A stretch of DNA of 64,000 nt, from contig JAFCMP010000547.1 of assembly GCA_017506865.1 (NCBI GenBank), positions 868,001-932,000 of the forward strand, written 5' to 3'. Shown here piece after piece: positions 55,043 to 64,000 of this stretch. The notes under the pieces are model-generated. The model was not told the DNA's origin. It saw nothing but the letters and a program-made list of their open reading frames with translations, and made no database searches. Every line of letters begins with the position of its first letter. Positions within the stretch are counted from its first letter, which is position 1. A program made the translations under genes and the position numbers. This DNA comes from Tribonema minus (Eukaryota > Sar > Xanthophyceae > Tribonematales > Tribonemataceae).

Positions 55043-58000
55043 CAACAAGCACAAAGGTCAACAATGGCGTCAGAGTCAGTCGGGGGTTGATGGGAACTCT
55101 AAATCGGGAAAGACCACAAATTAGGGATGTTACAATTTGCAAACTAAAATTGAATTGCTGCTACAAACCAAGTGTATATTATGATAATGTTGCGGATCAT
55201 TGAAGGTGCTTATATGTGTCTCTGTTCACAATATCGAAACAAAATTTTAACCTTTGGATGCAGTCGTTGTCTTAATTGCACCAGCAATGTCAGTTATGAT
55301 GCGCGAGATTACGGCAAAGGTGATGGCTTGCTGTCCAACAATTCGATTTTGCCTGTGGAAAGGGTGACATATCATAATGATCATTAAAGTCATGCATTTG
55401 CAACTGATGCAATTGTTGAATGCATCAGCCATGACGACGTGCCTAGTGCATCAGCCAGAGCCTACGCGGCATTGCTCAGGTCAACAGCAGCCACACACCA
55501 GCATCAATATACTGCATGAGTCAAAGTCAAGCCGCACATATTTGCAATGAGCACGCAGCTTTGGTTACCATAGCTGCTACATGCTTGGTGCGGTGACGAC
55601 TTTGACAGCAACCTTGACGGTTAAACTCTGTTATGCAGCAGCATGCCTTGTCGTACCTTCCAGTAGTCCCTGTCCATGCGTTGCGTAGTCGGGTGCTGAT
55701 ATGACACGTTCACCCAGCTGATTCGGAGCGCTTCCGACATGCCCTGGGCAGGAACGCTGGCGCTGGTGTCGGTGTCGACAGGCCCCCATCCAAGCTCTCC
55801 CCATCTGTCGCAATCCCTCCAGTCAATCACCTCCCCGCTGGCCAGCGTGATGTGGGCAAATTAATGCGATTCGCTGAACCGCTCTGGCCGGCGGTTGCAC
55901 CACGGCAGGTCCTGCTGTTCATTGCGCAGTGCATACATGCCGAGTTTGAATATGGGGTTGCCTGTGTCCAAGTAACCCCTGAAGCGCTTGAAGACAGGGT
56001 TTGCCACATTATCGATGCCGTTCCACCAGTCTCCCCCTTCCAGCATACGCTCGCGGCCGCCATCCGTGCCCGCTGTTGCTGGCTGCAGCTGCGGATCTGT
56101 TATGTTCTAAGCCAAGATGCTGGCCCTGCCGATGACAAGGTGGGTCATCTTGTCATCGCCCACGTACATATTGTCGGCATACTTGTGGCTGGCCGAGCTG
56201 CAGGTGTCGTTGCCAGGATCAACAGACTGACTGTTCATGAAGTTTGACCTGGCAACAGAGAAGGGGTGCATTGCACATACTACATCAGCCTGAGACCTGC
56301 GCATGACGCGTGTGCCCCGGCAATGCACCACTTGATATATGGTGATGACATTGTGCTCGCATCGGCATTGTATTTGCGCCAAATCAAGTACAACAGCTCA
56401 CCAACAGCAATGGGAGGCCTTGTACACACATTGTACATACAAGTCATACTACTGTGATCAAAACAGAGGCCATGATGATAGACTCACCAACGCTCAGCTA
56501 TACTGCTCATCGGCACGTCTAAGGCAACACGTGACACTGGATTTCACGTAGGCGCATGCTTGCATGTTCGTAAAAGACAGCACATGCCCACTTGAGCACA
56601 GTCAAAGCCTGCATTCCATGGTGGCGATCGTCACAAGGCCCCTGCTGCATGCACAGGCAAATCACAAGCTCACCTACCATTCACAGTGCAGGGTGCGCCC
56701 GTACTCGTACACATGGAACCCGTTGGCGGCATTATCTTTGTCTTTGTCATCATCTGCATTGCCGTTGTAGTTGTTGTCGTCGTTGTCGTTGAGCTTGTCC
56801 TCCCATGCATGCCAAGATAGTCCGCTGACGCTTGAGGCAAGGTTAGAATGATAGACAATGTTGTCTTCATTCGCTGCAACTGGGCCGTCAAGTGGCCAGT
56901 CTGAGAGTAGGCTCGACTCGGTAAAATAGGAGTCGAACGCGTAGACTTCTGTGGCACTGTCGCAGTTCGATGCGTCGCCCCACCCACCCCTGCGCATCCA
57001 TCCATGGGTGCACAAACATGAGGATGGTGACGCAGCGCGGCTGCTCTGAGTCAACTGCAGTAGCAAGGTAGTTGCCGATGCGGATGGTGTTGAGGTCCCA
57101 ATTGTGCCCACTGTGCAGGCCCAGCAGCCTCACGGTAGCGCCAGCACAACGAGAGCCACGTGTACCGCCTGACTCAGTCAATGCCGCGCACTGCAGATGC
57201 ATCTTCATCAGTGAATGAAACGCGCTGAGGGGAGGTTGGAGCACGTTGTAGGGGCACAAGAAATGCTGAGCACTGTCCAGCTATGGCAGAATAAAATCTC
57301 GAGTGCACAGAATACAGACGCACCTATGAGATGGGAACACTAGCAGACGTCCGTGGCTCCACAACGCACTCTGTATATGCTCTTCAGGATGACAGAGGCT
57401 ATCTTGCAGTTGTAGACCACACCAGCATAAGCTGCTTGCAAAATTTAATGTATAGTGTGTGACAGTATGAAGATGCTTATGCTGGTCAAGAGCAGCCGAA
57501 GCCTGCACGTATGCCGCCGATGCTAGGCTGCTAGGCTGAAGTGAGTGAGAATGGAGCAGGGCGTGTGAAAACGGCATCAAATTTATGTACAGACGCCGCG
57601 CGTCAGGCGAAAACCAAGTACTTCAACGTATCAAACCACGTCAACCCAAAGCACTAGTGTAGCTGGATCTGCACCATGTACTTCGAAGTATGCAGCTGCA
57701 CTATCACCACACGGCATTACAACATGATATGCTGTGGGCTGGCAGTTAGGTACTGGCAAATTTGTCGCAAAGAACGTGGATAGAAAAAACTCCTGCGAAA
57801 GTGAGCATATTTGGATGCTCACATTCTTGAACTTGATACCTTGGCTACTGTGAGGTGCACCTGGTTACAGCTGCACACCCAGCACATGTGCACACGAGCG
57901 ATCCTCACCACGCACCGAATGACATCATGAATTGGCGTCGCGTTCACCCACTCAAAATCTTCAATAGTCCACGACAAGGTGCCGCCCCGAGCCGTGCCTG

Positions 58001-60450
58001 CTATGAGTTCCCCGTCCTCTCTGTACGTGGCAATGAGGGCATCCCTTTCCGTGATGTGCTTTACGGGCATGCCCAACAGTGTTTCTTGAAGCCGCGAGTA
58101 GCCATAGGCCAGCGTTGCGTTGGCGTTCGGGTCGCTGGCAGGTGTGATGTACATGAGATCCGCAATGACATTGCAGTCGGGGTCGGAACACAGGAACAGG
58201 TCCACCTGCGTTTTATTGGTCAGGGCGCATGGAAGCTGTCAGGGGTTTGGGGATAAAGTAAGAAGCATATGCCCAATACATAGCGCCACGCCTCTGCACT
58301 TGCTCAAGGCACTCCGGCTAGGGCCAAGAACCGGCCTGGCGGCACTCACCGATCTATTGAGCAGGTGAGACAACATGGTGCCTCCACCTGGTGCACTGCA
58401 GGTATGTTGCTGCTGTGGAATCAAGATGGCTAGCTGGGCCAACTCTCAGATATTTGGAAGGCTGACGCGTTGAAAAGCCTGTGTGCTACAAAGGTCATGT
58501 ATGCTGCGTCTGCATTGGCATGAGACTTCGTCTGTAGAAGCCGGCAACCACCAAGAGCATGCTGTGTTAGAGCCACCAGCCGTTGTCACCAATGCTGGCA
58601 TGTTGGTCTATTAGATATCCATGGCCAGCTGGCATGTTGGTCTACTAGATATCCATGGCCAGCTCTGCACATTGTTCACATGTATGTATATGTATACACA
58701 AGTTGATGCAGGGCGCACTGTACTTCCACAATTCTCAGCCTTGGGAAAGGTACTTCCTGTTTGCTCTGTTCTTTGCCGAGCTGAATGTTTTTTGCGGTAC
58801 TGCTCTGAAAGGCCTTGTAGAGCTGACCAGTCTTTGTGCAAACGCATGCATGGGACATTGCATGGTTCACCAAGCCTTCCCCCAAGCCTTCCTGGATCTA
58901 CTATCAGTGTACTTCACAAACAAGTGCTCGAGCTGGTGACTGTTGCCGACTGTGTAGCTTGACAGCATAACTTAGTGGCATATGGTGGCATTGCATGTAC
59001 TTGAACGTGTCTACTTCAAGGTTTGCATGAAGGTTTCCTTGATAGCACGTGCATATTGGCACAGAGGACTTAGTCTACAGAACAGGTTCATGCCGCACCT
59101 CAGATGAATGAAAAATGACCACTAGTCATCACATTGCTTTGCTCTTTACACAACCAATATTACACTATATATTTGATATTTGTTGCATGCCTAGTATGCC
59201 TGGTCGCCCTGTGTGCATGGTAGCATTTAAATGCTCAAGTAATATATGGGTGTGATTAGGGTTGCCAAAATGGTATTATTGAAAAAATATGGTCGACGGC
59301 ATTTGTAGCGTAAACGGCATTTGTAGCGTAAACCATGCTGATCTTGACGACAGCTGCGGGTGCCCTGAGGTGTATCTTCGGGCTTACTGTACATGCCAGA
59401 CGCAAAAGTGGTATCGAAGTTCTCCAAAACCTCAATAGGCAGGAGTTTACGGTCAAATTACGGTACGATTCACGGAGTATATTTGCAAAAAAGGTACGGT
59501 TTTGGCAACCCTAGGTGTGATTCATGTCCAATGATTACATACACATGCCTAAAAAAATACGACTGTGAGAAGCGATGGCAGTTAAAGTATTTGTTGCATG
59601 CCTAGTATGCCTGGTCGCCCTGTGTGCATGGTAGCATTTAAATGCTCAAGTAATACATGGGTGTGATTCATGTCCAATCATTACATACACATGCCTCAAA
59701 AGATACGACTGTGAGAAGCGATGGCAGTTAAAGTTCGCAATTGTTGTCAAAAATCTGATCCAATCTTTCCAAGGCATTGCCAGGCCGCGCGTACAGGCTT
59801 GCAATTGCGAAATGGTCAATCAACCATTGTGAAGTACGTATGCTTGTTTGGTACCCAGGCAAAGCCATTTGTTGGCCTGTTATCTGATGAATGCCTTGTC
59901 GTCAGCTGTGCCCCCACAAGCATTGGCTATGCCCACCTGTGCCACGCCCGTCAGTTTTTTGACCTCGTTGAGCCGGGACGTGGTCTGTGTGAGCTGCAGC
60001 TTGTAGTCGGCAAGCAGGCCTCTGACATACTGGTCGGTGCTGGGCGCCTTGATGGGCTCGGAGCTGTTCGCTGGCACTTGCACGTCTCTGAAGCGTGCGA
60101 GCGTGAAAACGTCCGTGCTGCTGCGCAGGAAGTGGCCATCCCCTGCCATGGAACACATGCCCACGGTCTGCCCCGAGGTGATGCTGTCGCCACAGAAGTA
60201 GGCCTGTGACTGCATGGTGTACATGTGGTCTGCGAGTGACGGCATCGACCCCGCCTGTGCGCAGCCGCGAGTCACGAGTAAATGAGCACATTAGATGGAC
60301 TGAAGTCCAGTGCCTACTGATAGTATGTGCTTTTCTGACGGCATTGAAGCGGTTGGGGCTCTGCATGCATGCAATTTCAAATTGTCCCAGCACTACAATT
60401 ACTGCTGGTGCCAGAAGTATGATACTACAAACAAGTGATGCAACACACAT
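54279..60450 (-). CDS. Unrecognised multi-exon membrane glycoprotein-like gene
   Basis: Supported exons: possibly 60450 onward (ATG, VCSIILLAPAVIVVLG helix), 60254-59937, 58235-57909, about 57210-56690, about 56250-55657 and about 54881-54279 (TGA at 54281-54279). Recognisable pieces are YFCGDSITSGQTVGMCSM, LFLCSDPDCNVIADLMYITP, LHSGHNWDLNTIRIG, EGGDWWNGIDNVANPVFKRF, and a C-terminal part with three or more hydrophobic helices (GAIVSLAMTAAALIATCVGV, LTATVFAFSIITPA, ALAVGTLGICIF). NxS/T sites (NSS, NKT, NAT, NVS) are frequent, so the large middle part is probably extracytoplasmic. Phases agree at the 59937/58235 join. A TAG (about 56110) and a TAA (55863-55861) lie in the frame, and the frame shifts in a G-rich run near 56985. 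The gene may be decaying or may have very short introns. Confidence 0.5.
55008..55039. repeat. (AT)n microsatellite
   Basis: About 16 AT units in a non-coding part of the membrane-protein gene. Confidence 0.95.
58595..58662 (+). repeat. 34-bp tandem duplication
   Basis: Two adjacent copies of a 34-base unit starting CTGGCATGTTGG and ending CCATGGCCAG differ at one base. It lies in an intron of the minus-strand membrane-protein gene. Confidence 0.95.
59177..59735. repeat. Tandem duplication of a ~147-bp unit, one copy split by a MITE
   Basis: Copy 1 is 59177-59256 plus 59522-59587; copy 2 is 59588 to about 59735. Both start TATTTGTTGCATGCC and end GCGATGGCAGTTAAAGT. Copy 1 is interrupted by the element at 59257-59513. 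Confidence 0.92.
59257..59513. mobile_element. hAT-like MITE, 257 bp
   Basis: Terminal inverted repeats TAGGGTTGCCAAAA are perfect over 14 bases. The element is flanked by the 8-bp direct repeat GGTGTGAT (59249-59256 and 59514-59521), the target-site length of hAT transposons. The interior has a short tandem CGGCATTTGTAGCGTAAA repeat and no coding capacity. The neighbouring tandem copy shows the empty site. Confidence 0.92.
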
Positions 60451-62883
60451 TCATTTGGAACACAAGGCAGTCTTGGTGACACTGGCAGTGCGGCAAGCCA
60501 GTGCGGCTACCGCTCACGTCTGTGATCGTGCAGCATGCCAGTGAGTCTGGTATGTACACATGCATGAGCACAGTACTGCCAGTGGACCAAGTCAGACATT
60601 CAATCAGTTACTGTACGCGTTAAAAGCATTCCGTGACCGCGGTGAGGGCAACCCCAGGGTTGACTGCACCGCAAGACTGCTACCTGGACATATTCTTGGA
60701 TTTTGTGTTGCGTCCGCGGGGCCAGCAACCATTTTTGGAGTTGAGGGTCCCTGCCATGCAAACTTGTAAACTTGATGCATGATGATCATCGATTTTTAGT
60801 CAATGCAGTCACGCACTGCAGTATCACGGCAACAACTTCCTCAGTGGATCACATGTGTAGTTCTACTACCAGTAGTTATTGTAGTACTGTAGTAACAGTC
60901 CGTAACTTCAAAGTAGTAGTGCTAAGCTTTGCGACGTGACTGAAACAATTGTGTAGATATCATATGATGATCAAGACCTGGTGCCAATGACACGTGTACA
61001 GTCTATGAAGGTCGCTCGGCAAATTGCTTGTGAATTTCCGACCTCAGGCAAACCAGGCTGAGCGACAGTTGCGACACTGGCAGCTTCAAATTGAAGGCGG
61101 GCTGTGAAGCATTTAGTAGGGCTTCTGAGTCTCTCAGGCTGCCTGGCGCAAGCTGAGCCTTGTGTAGTGAGGCTACCTAGGGCCGAAATGCGTCGCATTG
61201 ACCACCTGGGCGCACACTTGTCGTGCTGCGAGCTAAGCGCTGCCAGTGCCAGACTCAGTATGCGACTCTGCGACTGCAGCATTCACCACTGGTGGCACTG
61301 CGGCACAACCTTGATAATGGACCAGGTAATACTATGCCTGGCACAAAATTTTATTTCAAATGTATTTAGTTTTACAGTTTTGGTATGCACCTTGTTTAGC
61401 AACGGTGCATACCACCAGCCTGAGGGAGTTCTGAGTACTGGGGGTGCCAGTCACAGTGACTGCTTATGATTTCACAACTTGGGGTACTAGTACTAAAGCC
61501 TTGGGGGATTGTCAAACCCTTCGGAGCTTCTACTAGACTAAGTACCAGACGGTCGCTCAGGTTCACTTGACAATGTCTACCTGGCTGGAAAGCAAATTGA
61601 ATTAAGACTGAGAGCATCCCCCACCCCACACCCTCCGAGTCAGGCTGGGGCGTTTACATACTATAGTAGGCTGGCTAGTAGGGTCACCAACAGCAGGTAC
61701 CGTAGTGACTACTCAGCAGAGGCCCGGCGCTATGCAGTGCATGACAGTCTGTGTGACTTTCATCATGAGGCATATGCGACATTGTATATCTTAACATTTT
61801 ATTGTGCCATTTTCTGTCTCACGCTGTTCCAAGACCATTCACTCCTACTCGTACTACATAGTATATGATTCATCCCCATCCCCCTCACATATAATCAGCG
61901 TGCTACTAGTAGCTTCAAGCCTTGTTGTACTATTGTATGTAATAGAAGTTGTACACTTCAAGACGTCCGCACTGCACTACTAGTACACTTCCAGAAGTCC
62001 GCAATGCATCATAATTTATAATTTATGATGCTGAGCCTTGCCATCAGTGATTTTACATTCAAGAAGTTACATTTAATTCTAAATTAGAGGACGGCATGAA
62101 ATTCTGAATTTTCTGGCATTTGCTTAGTAAGTAAGACACTGTGACTGCAGTAATACTAGTAACTCATATTTACTCCTGACTGGCAGGTCTGATCAATTGA
62201 ATACTCAGGCTGTCATAGTTGAAGTTTGTTTACAGCAGTTTTTTTTCAATTGTGTAGCCACTAGTATCTCAAAATTTCATAAATGGACCTCCAAGTCAGG
62301 CTGTGGTGAGAGGGTTGTGAGAATCCCAAAGGACGCCGTCACCGTGATGGTTCAAAGGAGCAAGTTGAACTTCAAGTTGTAGAACACACTGCAGCACATT
62401 CTGGTGGAAGTAGTACTGTGAGTCTCAGAGTGGGAATGAGGTTACATCAGAAGGAGATTCTGAAGATACCAATGACATTGGACTACTTCGAAGTCGTCAC
62501 GGTTGCTTATTGATGTTACAGTTACTGTAGCTGCCCAGGTCAAAACACCCTCAGGCTGTTCAACAAATTCAACAGCTGTCAAACTTTGAAGCAGATTGTA
62601 TCACTGACTATCATGATGAGTCACTGACAGACTGTGAGGCCACTTCAAGAACTTCTTGAAGTACTGGAAAAGTATATAGTATTACCACAATGTCATATAC
62701 TTTCAAAGTTATTATAGTTTTGTCACACTGTCGGGCCATTTTCAAAAATCATACGTATCTGAAGTTGAAATACCAGTGGCCTCGCTGACAGGCTCAGCGT
62801 GGCGGGTCACAACACACGTAGCAGTACTACTAGTAGAAGCGTTCAACGTATTACTAAGTTACCCTCGGGCCCCGATGATTGGA
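60451..62883. other. AT-richer intergenic region, no gene recognised
   Basis: Only short frames occur. Words of the CTACTAGTA and TTCAAGAAGT type are frequent from about 61850 on. The base composition is more AT-rich than in the gene-bearing part of the window. Confidence 0.45.
61381..61414. repeat. Hairpin with 11-bp perfect stem
   Basis: TGGTATGCACC and its reverse complement are separated by 12 bases. There is no T-run or gene end nearby to suggest a function. Confidence 0.7.
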
Positions 62884-63302
62884 TTGCGAAAAACGGGACC
62901 TGAATTGGAAAACGGGACTCAGCATCAAACCACTTTGGCGAAGTCTGGTTGAACCCTGCCAGCGTTCGCTGCTGAATTTCAACATGATGTTGAAGTTACT
63001 AGGTGGAGGGACCATTGTTGTTGAAGTTGGTAAGGATACCATGATGAGCACTGAGCACATTTCAAACTTCAACACGGAGTTGAACTTCTGTACTTAGCCA
63101 AACTTCATAGTTGAAGTTAAAGTTCAAGTCCAAGTTCAACATGGTCTATCTCAAGATCCTGACCGCAAAATAAAAAAATCTTTCTTCCATTATTTAATTC
63201 TAGGCATGACTATTACACCCACGTCATCACAATTGAGAGAAGTCCATTTGCAGAGTTCACCCCTGTGGGTCCCGTTTTGAAATCAGGTCCCGTTTTTCGC
63301 AA
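62884..63302. mobile_element. Fold-back element with ~20-bp terminal inverted repeats
   Basis: TTGCGAAAAACGGGACCTGA at 62884-62903 is perfectly complementary to 63283-63302, and the similarity continues inward through a second AAAACGGGAC. The 419-base interior is rich in TTCAAC/GTTGAA palindromes like the element at 17230. No target-site duplication is clear, so the true ends may differ. Confidence 0.62.
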
Positions 63303-63760
63303 CTCAAACCTCCCGGCCTGATGTGCACTCCGGCACTCTTGGACCAGCTCAGCCTGCCAGTCACGGTGGTCACTGTTCAGCAAGTTGGCAATTTCAGATT
63401 CAATTTGCCCACGAATTCACTTGCGTCATGGCAGCGTGCATATTACTAGCTTCCACTCTGGCAGAGATTGTCAGACTGTCAGGACATCATGTGGTGGCTC
63501 CAAATAATACTCTGATAGAAAACTTCAGTAACTTTCAACAGACTCTCGGAAATTCAATGGGATATTGGCAAGTACTACAAAAAGCATGACAATGTAAATA
63601 TGTTTCACGGTGTTACACCCTACTGAGTACAGTTACTGTAACTGTTTGACACCTGTGCATGGGTCTTGGCGCTGGCTGTCGCCATTGAGTAGAGAAAGAG
63701 TCCCATCACCACTGGCAGGAGCAGCTGCTCCGTTGCAGATAATATCTGATTGAGGAGCGC
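63303..63760. other. No gene recognised
   Basis: Contains only short frames; one open stretch on the plus strand at about 63323-63589 has no family motif. It may be the 5' flank or an intron of the partial frame that follows. Confidence 0.3.
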
Positions 63761-64000
63761 ATGCTGATTCCGAAGCATGAGTTGCATCTTCAGCTTGAAT
63801 TTGATTTGCCAGGACCTGCCAGCCAGTGCCGGACTCAGCCTGGTGCAGCTGCTGCCAGTGGCAGCAGTCGCCGTGGGGCAGCGTCAGATGCTATAACCGT
63901 TGACCTGAAGCTGCAGCCGCCAATGGAGTCCAGTCGTTGTGTGGATCGCGCCGCCATTGTGCGGGGGCTTATGCTCTTCTGTCCGGAGCTGCTCCCGCAC
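63761..64000 (+). CDS. Possible exon truncated by the window end
   Basis: From ATG 63761 the frame is open for 80 codons to the last base. It encodes HELHLQLEFDLPGPASQC, an Ala/Ser/Arg-rich linker, then DAITVDLKLQPPMESSRC and VRGLMLFCPELLPH. The alternation of hydrophobic and charged residues looks coding. An acceptor-like GTTGCAG lies at 63732-63738, so the exon could start earlier in another phase. No family is recognised. Confidence 0.35.
   Translation, partial: MLIPKHELHLQLEFDLPGPASQCRTQPGAAAASGSSRRGAASDAITVDLKLQPPMESSRCVDRAAIVRGLMLFCPELLPH

Noticed and set aside
55640-56260. Nuclear code in which TAA and TAG encode Gln
   Set aside because: Confident genes here end at TAG and contain no in-frame TAA or TAG in several kilobases of exon. 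Short introns or decay explain the two stops better.

Overview
This is nuclear DNA of a eukaryotic alga, most likely one with a secondary red-type plastid such as a haptophyte or a stramenopile. Two predicted proteins start with a signal peptide ending in the plastid-import motif AFAP/AFVP (about 994 on the minus strand, 45093 on the plus strand). Genes are GC-rich and split by long introns. Three inferred introns start with GC instead of GT. Short TTAGGG-type telomere repeats lie inside several introns. The lineage is an inference; no ribosomal or organellar marker is present.

Layout: 1-1000, edges of two genes running off the window; 2526-4103 (-), a small bZIP-like gene; 4460-13511 (+), an 8-exon homologue of the deubiquitinase ZUP1/ZUFSP with an intact Cys-His-Asp triad; 16383-18424 (-), an F-box-like/ankyrin-like gene interrupted by a 409-bp inverted-repeat element, with a decayed partial copy at 19755-20245; 20498-20850 (-) and 21614-23190 (-), unrecognised genes; 25446-33564 (-), a 7-exon PC-esterase/TBL-like secreted protein; 33975-44722 (+), an 8-exon uracil-C5 RNA methyltransferase of the TrmA/RlmD type; 45093-51048 (+), a 4-exon plastid TerC membrane protein; 52086-53528 (+), an intronless retroelement-like reading frame; 54279-60450 (-), an unrecognised multi-exon membrane protein; 63761-64000 (+), a possible exon cut by the window edge. 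Exon junctions of the five best genes were joined by eye, and every predicted junction keeps the reading frame.

The striking feature is in the introns. Nearly every intron of every confident gene holds several degenerate copies of the edge of its neighbouring exon, with the splice site and a strip of intron attached. The copies lie in tandem next to the true exon. The TerC gene has six extra copies of one acceptor edge arranged as a two-part repeat; the methyltransferase gene has such copies on both sides of most introns; the ZUP1, PC-esterase and bZIP-like genes show the same. GC donor sites are copied too, and telomere-like repeats sit between copies in the ZUP1 gene. It looks like a genome-wide process of local duplication at exon-intron junctions that lengthens introns and leaves decoy splice sites.

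Other notable items are a perfect 116-bp palindrome downstream of TerC, a hAT-like MITE with its empty site preserved in the adjacent tandem copy, a dispersed SINE-like family, and an orphan HAD-phosphatase exon fragment repeated five times in a PC-esterase intron.
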